A stretch of 64,000 nucleotides of DNA from Robiginitomaculum sp. GTDB taxonomy: Bacteria; Pseudomonadota; Alphaproteobacteria; Caulobacterales; Maricaulaceae. Below, in pieces: positions 29,412 through 40,500 of the stretch. The DNA is taken from the NCBI GenBank assembly GCA_002733495.1, contig NVVV01000063.1, forward strand, positions 1-64,000. The letters are read 5' to 3'. The position numbers and the translations under genes are program-made. Position 1 is the first letter of the stretch. Each line of letters opens with the position of its first letter. Under the pieces are notes generated by a model. The model saw only the letters and a list, made by a program, of their open reading frames with translations, ran no database searches and had not been told where the DNA came from.

Positions 29412-29819
29412 ATGGCACTTACACCATTGACAGTTAAACGAGACATATACGCGGACTTCCATAAGGACCTATTGCGGAACCCCGTGTCCGATGATATCGC
29501 GCGTAAGATTAACGAGGAAGCTATCAAAGAATCCATTCGTAATCTATTATTGACCGATAGAGGTGAAAGATTATTCCAACCAGAGGTAGGATCAGATATT
29601 CGCCACATGCTATTCGAGAATATAGGTGCCGATACACTTGTGATCATGCGCGAAAAGGTAAAAGATACTATCATATCCCATGAACCTCGAGCTAATCTAA
29701 TCTCCGTAGATGTTGCAGGTGCGATTGATAATAATTCGGTAAACATTAGAGTTACGTTTAATGTTATAAATAGTCAAACACCAATAGATTTAACATTAAC
29801 ATTAAATAGAGTAAGATAA
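29412..29819 (+). CDS. 25: gp25 baseplate wedge protein
   Basis: A 135-residue protein (T4: 132). It has DIYADFHKDLLRNPVSDDIARKINEEAIKESIRNLLLTDRGERLFQPEVGSDIRHMLFEN and the HEPRANL motif of the gp25/W-like lysozyme-fold family. gp25 connects wedges to the sheath and initiates sheath assembly. It is the first gene of a long baseplate operon; its stop overlaps the gp6 ATG. Confidence 0.95.
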   Translation: MALTPLTVKRDIYADFHKDLLRNPVSDDIARKINEEAIKESIRNLLLTDRGERLFQPEVGSDIRHMLFENIGADTLVIMREKVKDTIISHEPRANLISVDVAGAIDNNSVNIRVTFNVINSQTPIDLTLTLNRVR

Positions 29820-31603
29820 TGGCAACAAACGTACCCTTCACGGAGCTAGACTTCGACAATATCCGTGCCAGCCTTGTGGCATATCTGTCCGCCCAAAAAC
29901 AATTCAAAGATTACGATTTCGCGGGTTCTAACATATCCGTTCTATTGGATGTCATGGCATACAACACATTTCAATCAAACTTCTATGCTAACATGGCAGT
30001 TTCAGAAATGTTTCTAGATTCCGCACAACTTAAAGATTCTATTGTGTCACACGCCAAGGAATTGAATTATCTTCCTGGGTCCAGACATTCGGCCCGCGCT
30101 GTTATTAATGTTGCTTTGTCGGTGGCTAATTCACCAAAAAATGTGATTATTCCTCGTAACACCAAATTCACGGCAAAGTGTGGTAACAAAGAGTTATCAT
30201 TCTTCAATGATGATTCTGTGGTCATTAAGCCAGTGAACGGCTTATATTCCACTACTGATCTTCCAGTGTATGAAGGTGTAAACGTTCGTGAAGTGTTTGA
30301 GGTTAAGTCGGCGAATCAGAGGTTTGTGCTATCAAACAATACGGTGGATACCAACTCTATTCATGTATTTGTTCGAGACAATACGGTAGAGCAATCAAAT
30401 ACACAGGAATATATCGTGAGTGATAACATATTTGGTGTGGGTGGAACGGATAGAGTTGTGTATCTGCAACCAAATTCCCATGACAAATACGAAGTATCTT
30501 TCGGTAACAATATATTTGGCGCCCAACCTGTGATAGGCAACGTGATTGAAGTTGAATATCGTATAACGGTAGGAGAGGCCGGCAACGGCGCAAAGAATTT
30601 CTCGTCTGCTAATCCAGTTTCTGGCTACACTACCACGGTAGAAACAACCTCTAATGCGGAAGGTGGATCAGAACGCGAGACAAATAATTCAATCAAATTC
30701 TTTGCACCTAAGTCCATTCAAGTGCAGGACCGCGCAGTAACAGAACGCGATTATGAAATACTCCTGAAGAACAACTTCAGCGAGATTCAAGCGGTGTCCG
30801 TCTTCGGCGGCGAAGAGCTTGATCCACCAAGATATGGTCGTGTTGTGATTGCAGTTGATGTTAAGAACGCAACAGGCGTTTCCGAAAACAACAAAGCGAA
30901 ATACAACGTGTTTCTACGCGAGAGATCGCCTATCGGTATTGAGCCTATCGTAATAAGTCCACAGTTTATGTTTATTTCTGTGGCGAGTCAAGTGTTTTAT
31001 GATGTGACCACTACTGGATTATCTTCGGCAGACATTGAATCAAAAGTGCAAAGTGCAATTCTTAACTATTCAACTGTCAATTTATCAGATTTCAAGAAGA
31101 CATTTCGCAAGTCCAAATTGAGTTCTGCTATTGATAGTTCTGATTCCAACATTCTCTCAAACGACACAGACATTTTGGCAATCATTCCTATTAATCCAGA
31201 GATCAATGTTGCATCATCTTTTGTGTTGAATTTCAATAACCCTTTGACACCAGGACCTACACTACGAGCCACTGACACGATTCTTGATTATAAGTTTGCA
31301 GTAAAATCTTCTATCTTCACCTACGGCGGCAAAGAGTCCTTCCTTCAGGATGATGGCACTGGTAAACTTCATATATTGAGAACAACCAGTAGTGGATTTG
31401 TATACGTTAAACGTAATGTGGGCACTGTTGATTACATGAATGGTAATGTCATTCTAACAAATATCATCGCGGATGCATTCACAGGATCAGAGATTAAAAT
31501 ATTTGCCCGCATCAATTCGGATAATATCACAGCATCTAAGGATCGCATCGTGACCATTCGTGATACTGATGTGGACATAGTTGTAACAGGAACTAAAAAC
31601 TAA
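29819..31603 (+). CDS. 6: gp6 baseplate wedge protein
   Basis: A 594-residue protein (T4: 660). The N-terminus VPFTELDFDNIRASLVAYLSAQKQFKDYDFAGSNISVLLDVMAYNTFQSNFYANMAVSEMFLDSA is the classical gp6/J-family signature. VQDRAVTERDYEILLKNNFSEIQAVSVFGGEEL near residue 302 follows. gp6 forms the inner ring of the baseplate. It overlaps gp25 and the next gene by one base each (TAATG), indicating coupled translation. Confidence 0.93.
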   Translation: MATNVPFTELDFDNIRASLVAYLSAQKQFKDYDFAGSNISVLLDVMAYNTFQSNFYANMAVSEMFLDSAQLKDSIVSHAKELNYLPGSRHSARAVINVALSVANSPKNVIIPRNTKFTAKCGNKELSFFNDDSVVIKPVNGLYSTTDLPVYEGVNVREVFEVKSANQRFVLSNNTVDTNSIHVFVRDNTVEQSNTQEYIVSDNIFGVGGTDRVVYLQPNSHDKYEVSFGNNIFGAQPVIGNVIEVEYRITVGEAGNGAKNFSSANPVSGYTTTVETTSNAEGGSERETNNSIKFFAPKSIQVQDRAVTERDYEILLKNNFSEIQAVSVFGGEELDPPRYGRVVIAVDVKNATGVSENNKAKYNVFLRERSPIGIEPIVISPQFMFISVASQVFYDVTTTGLSSADIESKVQSAILNYSTVNLSDFKKTFRKSKLSSAIDSSDSNILSNDTDILAIIPINPEINVASSFVLNFNNPLTPGPTLRATDTILDYKFAVKSSIFTYGGKESFLQDDGTGKLHILRTTSSGFVYVKRNVGTVDYMNGNVILTNIIADAFTGSEIKIFARINSDNITASKDRIVTIRDTDVDIVVTGTKN

Positions 31604-34600
31604 TGAGTGATTTCTCCACCACCGTCTCCCATATGATTGAGAACCAATTTCCTGCCATCTATCGCGAAGAGGGTGAGGAACTGGTAGCATTCACGAAAGC
31701 TTATTACGAGTTTTTAGAGGAGACCGATGAGTATTCTGTTAAACTCACGAGACAAATGTTTGATGCCAATGATATAGATGATTCACTTGAAAAATTCATA
31801 ACACATTTCAAACAAAAATACATGGCCGACTTGCCCTTCACGTCTGCTACCGATAAGCGTTTCATGATCAAACATATCATGGACCTATACCGCTCAAAAG
31901 GATCACAACGTTCTCTAGAATTATTCATGCGTTTGATGTTCAATGAGGAGGTAGATATATATTTGCCAGGCAAAGATATGCTGCGGGCCTCTGATTCGGA
32001 GTATTATCGCCCCGTATATCTTGAAGTTAGCAAGTCACCGCGCACCAGATCGTTTATAAACAAGCAAATCACAGGCACAAAATCAGGTGCCACTGCATTT
32101 GTTGAAGGCATTGCCACAAAACGTATTTCAGGAAAACATATAGATGTATTATATCTGTCTAGTGTACGTGGCACATTCAAATTTAATGAGCGGATAACCG
32201 ACGATGGTTTGCTGGCAGGTGCGCCCATAGTCAACGGTTCACTCACTGACATAGCGATCACTATCGGTGGACGTAACAATGTTGTGGGTGATATATTCGA
32301 TGTTATTTCTCCAAATGGTACGCAAGGTAAGATTCGTATTACTGCGGTAGAAAATGCCACAGGCAGAGTTGACTTCGAGATTATATCAGGAGGTTACGGT
32401 TACACAAATACATCCGACGCAACTGCATCCGAAGTCTTTGTGTCCACCGCTTTACTCGATATAGATAATACAGATACCAGATACCAATTCGTCCAGTATG
32501 AGAATGTTGTGCAACGCATCGAAACGATTAACACTTTGAGTGCGACAGATATCAATGGTGCCTTACCAGGCGACTTCGTCGTGGGAATAAACGGTTCAGG
32601 TGGACAGGTGGCAAACGGTGTTGTGATATCTGTTGCTAATACCGATGCAAATGGATCAATTATATCGTTACCTTCCGCAAATTCCATAATCACACTACAA
32701 GCCCTAAACGACACAACATTCGGAGATCAGAAAGTTATCGCGACCATCGGAAGTGCCGCTTATGCGGTCGGTGAAATCGTGGAAGAGCAATCCAAGGTGA
32801 CTTTAACTATCAGTACGAATGTGGGCACATTCGTTGTTGGCCAAATCGCACAACAGCTTATCCGCGATGCCGTTTCAAATAACATAATAGATATAGCGTT
32901 TGGTACAATAACTAGTGCAAACTCCACAAGCATGGTACTTGAGCCATCATGGGGAACATTTAATATCGCCGAGAGTATAGAGCAACAATCTAATTCGAGT
33001 ATAACGGCTTTTGTGACAGCGGCTAGCACTTTGCCTGTGGACGCTGGTGCCCGTGCGATTGTTACTGCCATAAACGGTGCGAACGTGACTATAAACGATT
33101 TATTCGGCACATTCAATGTCGCGAACAATCTTCGTGGTAAATCTACAAGACTTATCGATGAGATCAGTACAGTTAGCACGACTGGTGCGTCCGATCTTTG
33201 GCTGAATGGTATCAATACAGCAAACGGCATCGTCGACTTGGTGGCAAACAATTACGCTTCTGGTATCGTTGTAGGACAGAACACGACATCTATCGGTATC
33301 TTCGGAAACACTTCTCCCTTTCACTTCAAGGTGGGATCATCTCTTTCACTCGAAACTATACGGGACACAATGTTTTCTGTTCCTGTATTCGACCATGAGA
33401 ACCCTTCATATGAATACATAGCTGATGGTACATTCTCTCGCGATGCGGTTATAACAAATACACTTACCGCGGGACAACGTGGATCGTCTGCGATATTCAA
33501 AATGACAACAACATTTCCTTCTCCTCTTGTTGACGGTACGTTGATGGAATGTGGTGGACTTGGTGACAGTGTAGCGATTACCTTAATTGATTCAATCGCC
33601 AACCCAGGTACTAAAAGACTTGTTCTTATGTCAGGTGATGGTGCGCTTAGTCCAGTGGCAACAGATCGTGCGGAACTTTCAATAGAGGCAGTCGATCTAC
33701 CACTCAATCTATCTGACAATCACGAAATACAAGTTCATCTTGATCCACCTAATGGCACGATAGAATTATGGATAAATGGTGTATCTAAAGGTACAGCGAA
33801 CACAAGTGACGGCTCACCTTACACTCTATGGTCCGACACTGAAGATGGTGGTTACGGTATCGTCTCGGGCAATGTCCATTCTGGTGCGTCACTTCTCGAT
33901 TGGGAAGGCACATTGATCAGTGATCTTGAATACTTTGAGGCTGTTCCGAATGTGAATTCTGTTGTAGGATCACAACTTGATATTAACCGCGTAATCTCTG
34001 ACATTAAGACTGGCATCGGTGCAGATTTTGACATCGGCTTCCTCGAGAATACAGAAATAGTTAATTTGAATGTCGATCTTGTGTCGGCAAATAATGTTGT
34101 TGATATACCGTTTGCTCAAGTGTTATTGACAGGCGAAGGATCAGGTATAGGTTTCATAGCGTCCACGACTGTCGATACAGGCGGTACATTGTATTCTAAC
34201 GGATCAATCGTAACGTTCACTGGCGGTGGCTTCGGTGGTGGTGATCCGTTCATCGCAGCGGAAGGATCAATCATAACAGATGCAGGTGGTGTTATTACGA
34301 GTATCACAATGACCAACCCTGGTGAAGGATATTTCTTCGCGCCAGTTCCAGCTCTTCCCGCAACAGGCGGCACGGTTGCGACTGTAACTCCTGTTATGGA
34401 CTTCGGTTACGGATTCATGAAACTACCGAACGGTGATGATACAACATTCATAACCGATTGTCTAACCAATGATAACTTCACTATTGGCACAATCGCATCA
34501 CTATCACGTATCAATCCGGGTGTAAACTACAATGCCGATCCCTTCGTCGTTGTTCGTAACAAGTTTATATCATCATTTGGACGACGTAACTTCTTTGCCG

Positions 34601-35256
34601 AAGTTGATACACTTGTTGGCAACTATTCTGTGGGCGAAGCGTTGACCCAAGATGTAGGAGGAGGTAGCACGGCTAAAGGTAACGTCATATCATTCACGAA
34701 CAATAATGATGGCACAGGCACATTACTGATTGAACGCACAAGCTTTAGTATTGCCTTCTTAGACAGCGTGGCCGTGTCAGGTGCACAGTCTGGCGCTACA
34801 TCCAATATAGTTTCATTGACAAACGATGAGTCAGGTTCACCAATAGGAGAGAACGCCATTATCACTGGCACTGTTATTGCCGCAGATGGTATCGCTACTG
34901 GTGTAGATGTTGTCGACTCTGGTTATGGTTACTCGCCTGGCGAGCCAGTGTCTCTTTCTCGTGTAGGGTTTGACTTTATTATCGAAGGTGATGCTTCAGT
35001 CATCAATCAAGGTATATCTGAAGGATACTGGCGCACTACCACATCACATTTGAATTCCGAGAAAAAGTTACAGGACTCTAAATACTTTCAGGAATATTCC
35101 TATGATGTGATCTCTGGCATTTCGCTAAATAGATATAAGGATGCATTGAAAGATGTATTGCATGTGGCAGGCAATGAGCTATTCGGAAGCATAACTAAAA
35201 AATCATTACTAGATAGTCAAATAAGCATTGCAGATAGCTCAGTAGAAATCGTTTAA
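31603..35256 (+). CDS. 7: Large gp7-position baseplate wedge protein with LamG-like insertion
   Basis: A 1217-residue protein at the gp7 place between gp6 and gp8. The N-terminus (VSHMIENQFPAIYREEGEELVAFTKAYYEFLEET, DLYRSKGSQRSLELFMRLMF) is a block common to this protein in marine T4-like phages. Residues about 586-780 look like a concanavalin/LamG-type beta-sandwich (RGSSAIFKMTTTFPSP..., NHEIQVHLDPPNGTIELWINGVSKG). A Gly-rich repeat region and ...VGEALTQDVGGGSTAKG-type modules follow. The C-terminus (SEGYWRTTTSHLNSEKKLQDSKYFQEYSYDV) is also conserved. Assignment to gp7 is by position. Confidence 0.7.
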   Translation: MSDFSTTVSHMIENQFPAIYREEGEELVAFTKAYYEFLEETDEYSVKLTRQMFDANDIDDSLEKFITHFKQKYMADLPFTSATDKRFMIKHIMDLYRSKGSQRSLELFMRLMFNEEVDIYLPGKDMLRASDSEYYRPVYLEVSKSPRTRSFINKQITGTKSGATAFVEGIATKRISGKHIDVLYLSSVRGTFKFNERITDDGLLAGAPIVNGSLTDIAITIGGRNNVVGDIFDVISPNGTQGKIRITAVENATGRVDFEIISGGYGYTNTSDATASEVFVSTALLDIDNTDTRYQFVQYENVVQRIETINTLSATDINGALPGDFVVGINGSGGQVANGVVISVANTDANGSIISLPSANSIITLQALNDTTFGDQKVIATIGSAAYAVGEIVEEQSKVTLTISTNVGTFVVGQIAQQLIRDAVSNNIIDIAFGTITSANSTSMVLEPSWGTFNIAESIEQQSNSSITAFVTAASTLPVDAGARAIVTAINGANVTINDLFGTFNVANNLRGKSTRLIDEISTVSTTGASDLWLNGINTANGIVDLVANNYASGIVVGQNTTSIGIFGNTSPFHFKVGSSLSLETIRDTMFSVPVFDHENPSYEYIADGTFSRDAVITNTLTAGQRGSSAIFKMTTTFPSPLVDGTLMECGGLGDSVAITLIDSIANPGTKRLVLMSGDGALSPVATDRAELSIEAVDLPLNLSDNHEIQVHLDPPNGTIELWINGVSKGTANTSDGSPYTLWSDTEDGGYGIVSGNVHSGASLLDWEGTLISDLEYFEAVPNVNSVVGSQLDINRVISDIKTGIGADFDIGFLENTEIVNLNVDLVSANNVVDIPFAQVLLTGEGSGIGFIASTTVDTGGTLYSNGSIVTFTGGGFGGGDPFIAAEGSIITDAGGVITSITMTNPGEGYFFAPVPALPATGGTVATVTPVMDFGYGFMKLPNGDDTTFITDCLTNDNFTIGTIASLSRINPGVNYNADPFVVVRNKFISSFGRRNFFAEVDTLVGNYSVGEALTQDVGGGSTAKGNVISFTNNNDGTGTLLIERTSFSIAFLDSVAVSGAQSGATSNIVSLTNDESGSPIGENAIITGTVIAADGIATGVDVVDSGYGYSPGEPVSLSRVGFDFIIEGDASVINQGISEGYWRTTTSHLNSEKKLQDSKYFQEYSYDVISGISLNRYKDALKDVLHVAGNELFGSITKKSLLDSQISIADSSVEIV

Positions 35257-35264
35257 GGTGAACA

Positions 35265-37553
35265 ATGAAACTAATTACAGAAAATTTTAAAACACACGCC
35301 GCGACCCAGTTCCACGAATCATTTTCTGAAGCTGCTAATACGATATACTATATGGCAGCACACCGCTCCATTCCGTTTTCTGATGACAACAATCCTCCTG
35401 ATCCAGACAACAGTTTGAACGAAACGCATTATAAGCTTTATGATGAGATGTTGTTTGGTAAACATATAACTCCTGCCGACGTTAAACTTATGATCAAGAA
35501 CGATCCTTGGGTAACAGGCACAGTATATGATATGTACGATGACAAGGATTCCACGTTATCTGCCAAGACATTTTTCATTGTCTCTCCTGAATCTGGCAAT
35601 TATCATATATTTAAATGTTTGTATAATGCTGGTGGTGAGCCGTCAACTGATCAACCACTATTCTCCGAAACTGATGCGGCAGATACACTTTACATTACGT
35701 CTGATGGTTATCAATGGAAATATATGTTCACAGTGACTAATGCCGAATTTGGTAAATTTGCCACTGTCAATTTTATTCCTGTAATTCCAAACGCTAACGT
35801 GACTGCCAATTCTGTGTCTGGTACCATAGAAACGATTTTAGTTTCTACCGTTGGCGATTCGTACAACTCCTATGCAGAATGTGTGGTCAAAGAGTCTGCG
35901 GTTGCTGGTAACACGTTGTTATATTCACTCCTTGGAGAACGTAATACAGATTATCTATTGACGCTCGATACTACTGTTGGACTGGTAGAAGAGAAAATTA
36001 CTTCGATTAATCTAGACGCCAAAGAGGCTTCTGGGGTCATTGTAGCTATATTTCCAGCGAACAACACAATTCAAGTGACTAACACACTACGTGCCTTTGA
36101 CGCAACAGTATCTTTGACTGGCGCATCATCCAACACCACCGCAAACATTCTATCGGCTGACCGCTTGACCACGGCGTTGTCAGCCAACACCGACTTCTAT
36201 AAAAATAATAGTATGTATATTCGTTATGGCACAGGTGCGGGTCAACTCCGCACAATAACCGAATATATTGTTACTGGTGGTGAAAGACGAGTGTTAGTTA
36301 ATGCTGAATTTAATCCACTACCAGATACTTCTTCAATTATAGAAATTGGTCCTCGCGTGATTTTATCAGGCGATGGGGCTGGCGCCAATGCGGTAGCGAC
36401 TGTTGATCCATCAACAAATTCCATTTTTGAGATTGAAATAATTGATCGAGGCATTGATTACTCTTTTGCTGATGTGACTATTGTTGGCAATTCAGGAATT
36501 CTCGATGATGCGTCTAATCCAATCTTGACAACAGGCGCCAATGCCAGAGTGATTATTGCACCACATAACGGTCACGGTTCAGATGTAGCCAAAGAATTGT
36601 TCGCAAAACGTGTCGGTGTTGCCATGGAATTCGCAAACACGGAAGTCGGCCTAATACCTGCCGTGAATGATTATCGTAAGTTCTCTATCGTGCGTGAGCC
36701 TATGTTTGCCAATGTCGAATTGACACTTGAAACATCATTTACCGCAACATCATTCACGGCAGGTGAAACTATAACTCAACCTGACACAGGTGCTACCGCT
36801 CTGATATCAAATCGTTCTGGCGTAACGTTACGCTTGACGGACATTCGTGGCTTCTTTCAAACTGGCAACAGTTCAATAAACGAAGTTGTGGGTGATACGA
36901 GCGGATATCTTGCTGCCGTTACTGGTATTGATAAGAGTGTGGAAACGTTTGATCAACGTGAAACCTATCAAGTGAATATTCTAGACAGTGGACCTCTCGG
37001 TGGTGGGTTCAATCTTGATGAATTGGTAATTCAGCCGGGTATAGATGCTATCAGTTCCGATATCGTGAAACTACTCACAACTGAAAGTGCATACATATAT
37101 AATGACGGCGAAACAATAACACAAGTGTCTTCTGGTGCTTCTGGTATCATTACTGATCGTTTTGATAATCTTTTAACGCTAAATAACATCGTGGGTACAT
37201 TTATTATAGGAAATATTGTAGGTTCCGCTACAAGTGTGTCTGCAACTGTTATAAATATTGATAATACAATCGCTGCCGCGGCTGTTGGATATGTACACGA
37301 AATAAGCGCAAATGCCGATGTGATATCGTTGACAAATGTGCGAGGCTTCTTTGGTATTTCAGATGATGTTTCTGGATCGGTAAAAGTCTTTAATGGTAAC
37401 GACACACAGGCAGTGGCCAAAATTACAGGCCGTGACTATTCAAAGAACGCTCTAGTTGATAACTCGGGCGATATTATATACGTAGAAAATATGACACCGA
37501 TCTCGCGCAGCGCAACTCAGACCGAGAAAATCAAGGTCATTATAGAATTTTAA
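35265..37553 (+). CDS. 8: gp8-like baseplate wedge protein, enlarged
   Basis: A 762-residue protein. Its first 190 residues match gp8: ITENFKTHAATQFHESFSEAANTIYYMAAHRSIPF, then LYDEMLFGKHITPADVKLMIKNDPWVTGTVYDMYDD and TSDGYQWKYMFTVTNAEFGKF. T4 gp8 has 334 residues, so this form is more than twice as long. The extension includes GETITQ-type modules near residues 500 and 615. It sits 8 bases after the gp7-type gene in the wedge operon. Confidence 0.82.
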   Translation: MKLITENFKTHAATQFHESFSEAANTIYYMAAHRSIPFSDDNNPPDPDNSLNETHYKLYDEMLFGKHITPADVKLMIKNDPWVTGTVYDMYDDKDSTLSAKTFFIVSPESGNYHIFKCLYNAGGEPSTDQPLFSETDAADTLYITSDGYQWKYMFTVTNAEFGKFATVNFIPVIPNANVTANSVSGTIETILVSTVGDSYNSYAECVVKESAVAGNTLLYSLLGERNTDYLLTLDTTVGLVEEKITSINLDAKEASGVIVAIFPANNTIQVTNTLRAFDATVSLTGASSNTTANILSADRLTTALSANTDFYKNNSMYIRYGTGAGQLRTITEYIVTGGERRVLVNAEFNPLPDTSSIIEIGPRVILSGDGAGANAVATVDPSTNSIFEIEIIDRGIDYSFADVTIVGNSGILDDASNPILTTGANARVIIAPHNGHGSDVAKELFAKRVGVAMEFANTEVGLIPAVNDYRKFSIVREPMFANVELTLETSFTATSFTAGETITQPDTGATALISNRSGVTLRLTDIRGFFQTGNSSINEVVGDTSGYLAAVTGIDKSVETFDQRETYQVNILDSGPLGGGFNLDELVIQPGIDAISSDIVKLLTTESAYIYNDGETITQVSSGASGIITDRFDNLLTLNNIVGTFIIGNIVGSATSVSATVINIDNTIAAAAVGYVHEISANADVISLTNVRGFFGISDDVSGSVKVFNGNDTQAVAKITGRDYSKNALVDNSGDIIYVENMTPISRSATQTEKIKVIIEF

Positions 37554-37568
37554 CGAAGGCACAGACAC

Positions 37569-40500
37569 ATGGGTTTAGATACAGATTTTAACCAAGCTCC
37601 TTATTATGATGATTTCGATGAGAATAAAAACTTTCATCGCATTCTGTTTAAGCCTGGGATGGCGGTCCAAGCGCGTGAGCTGACACAACTTACCACGATA
37701 CTACAAAATCAGATTGAAAGATTTGGCGATAGTGTATTGCGCGAAGGTACGATCATTAAAGGCGCGAACTTCAATGAAGTTGTGAACGTTTCTTATGTTA
37801 AAATTATCGATCTATCAACAAATGGCCAGCCTGTTGTTATGTCAAATTATCTTAACGCCCGTGCAGTAGGTGTCACCACAGGCATCACGGCAAAAATTAT
37901 ATCTACTGATACTGGATTAGAAACTCAAACTCCAAATCTAAACACAATATATATCAAATATCTTACATCTGGCACGAGCGGAGAAAAATTCTTTGCCACA
38001 ACAGAAAACGTCGAAATACGCAATTTCGTTACAGATGAGGTACTGGCTACAATAACCGTCGCTGGCTCTGTTGAGGGTGCTAGTGCCGTCGGAAAAAGTT
38101 ATGGTGTTACGGTCGACGATGGTGTTATCTTTCAAAAGGGACACTTTGTTCGTGTCGATGCGCAACTAGCAATTATATCAAAATACAATAATATTCCAGA
38201 CTCACTGGTAGTAGGCTTTCAGACTATAGAGTCCATAATAAATTCCAACAATGACACTTCATTATTGGATAATGCTCAAGGGTCCAATAACGAAAATGCA
38301 CCTGGTGCCGATCGTCTTAAGCTGACCGCAAACCTTGTGTCTCGTACATTAGTAGAAGCGTCTGGCGACGAAGAGTTCTTTGCTATCCAAGAATATGATC
38401 GAGGCCGTGTGGTTCGTCGCAATGTGACAACCCAATTCGAAGGCATATTTTCTGCCTTGCGTGAGCGCACAAAAGATGAATCCGGCAACTATACTGTGAA
38501 CGATTTCACATTACGAATTGGCGATCATGTTGGCGCCAATAACGATCTAGTTTCATTGTACGTTGGTTCAGGTAAAGCTTACGTCGAAGGCCGTAAAGTG
38601 GAACTAATTAACTCGTTGGATGTAGACGTACAGAAAGCAACAGATTTCGAAACCGAAGGACAATACTCTCTTGCCACTAATATCGGCAACTATATTCTCC
38701 TTGATGAATACATCGGCAACTTCGACACAAGTACGCTAGTGGAAATTGATTTATATGATACTGTCCAAGGGGCTGCAACCGCTGGACTTGTGCCGGCCTC
38801 GCCTGCTGGTGCAAAAATAGGTACGGCACGCGCACGTACCATTCTTCTAGATGATGGTGTAGCTGGAACCGCCACTGCGAAATATAGAATGTACATATTT
38901 GATATTCAACTAAACGCTACCAAATCGTTTGCCGATGTTCTGTCGGTATATTACGCTGGAACGGGGACGGACGATGACGGTATCGCCGATCTTGTGGACA
39001 ATACGATATTTGAAACATCATTCAAACGTGCCATATTTCCTCTAGGTAACGAAGCTCTTAAACTTGCACCTGCAGCGGCGACATCATTAGATTTCGTGTA
39101 TCGCACTGTAAACAAAGCATTAAGTGTGTCTACTGCTGGTGTTCTAAGCATCACATTATCTTCTGGTGCATGGCCTTACGGCGACGGCAGCCTTAACGCA
39201 ACACAGTTAGAAGATTTTCTGATCATTCCTAGCGCAACATTCTCACCATACACAACAGGTGTTCCAGTAGATTTAACAGGCGCAACTGGTTCCGTTTCTG
39301 GCACAACCCTGACAATCACACCTGCGTTGGCTAACCCTGGCTCTGCTACCAGTGTGATTGCACACTATAACGTAAAAGAGACTACCGCACAACCAGCACA
39401 CAAAGACCTCGAGACTGTTTATATCAAGATCGAAGCTGACACAAATGCTGGCGCCGCGACTGGCGTTTACTCCCTTGGTCTACCAGATGTATTCTCGATT
39501 GAGAATGTTTGGGCTGGCTCATCATACTCCGAAGGTAATACGGATGTGACTGCGAGTTTCGAATTGCGCACTGGCCAAAAAGACACACACTACGGCCTAT
39601 CTTCAATTCGCAAGAGCAAAAAACTTACAATCGTAAATGGTGTTAATGATCTACTGTTTATCAAGGTAAAAGTATTTCATCGAAACAACTCTGGCTCATT
39701 CGGCACAGGTCTCTTCACTATATCATCTTATCCTGTGGATGACGTGACCCCTTCCTCTACAACCATCACAACACAAGAAATTCCTAAATATACAATGGAT
39801 GATGGAGTTATAGTCAACTTGCGCGATGTTGTGGATATGCGTCCTCAGGTCGCGAACACCGTGAAATATGAGACAAGTTCTGCGGTAGCAATTGCCAATG
39901 TGAATCCTATATTCATTAACCCAAATACTGCAATCGATTTCGGTGCGAGTGATCTTCTTCTTGCTGCTCCTAATGAATTGTTAGAACTTGATTATGAATA
40001 CTATGTACCTAGACGTGACCTTATTCTTGTTGATCCTAATGGTGTATTTGCTATCAAACAGGGTGATCCTAGTGAAGCGCCTACGCCGCCGACATTGCCT
40101 GGTATTGGTATGGTGCTTGCCACAATAACTGTACCACCGTTTCCATCTTTACCTAAGCGTACAGCCGATATTGCTGATCGTCCAGAGTACGGTATAACAA
40201 TCGCCCGTCGCGAGAATCGCCGTTACACAATGCGCGACATCGGCGGCATAGAAACTCGCGTGAAACATCTTGAATACTATAGTTCTTTGAATGCGCTAGA
40301 AACGGCAGCAAAAGATTTGGTCATTACAGACGCGCAAGGACTTGACCGTTTCAAGAATGGTATCTTTGTTGACACTTTTCGTGATCTGTCTATCGCAAAT
40401 GTTAAAGACCCAAATTTCTCGGCGGGTATTGATCCAACAAATCAAGAAATAATTCCTCGCTTTAATGCGTTTCCGATGGACTTAGGTGTTCTATCTGGTC

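Noticed and set aside
37250-37257. TATAAATA inside the gp8-like gene
   Set aside because: Coding sequence about 300 bases from the next start; no support as a promoter.
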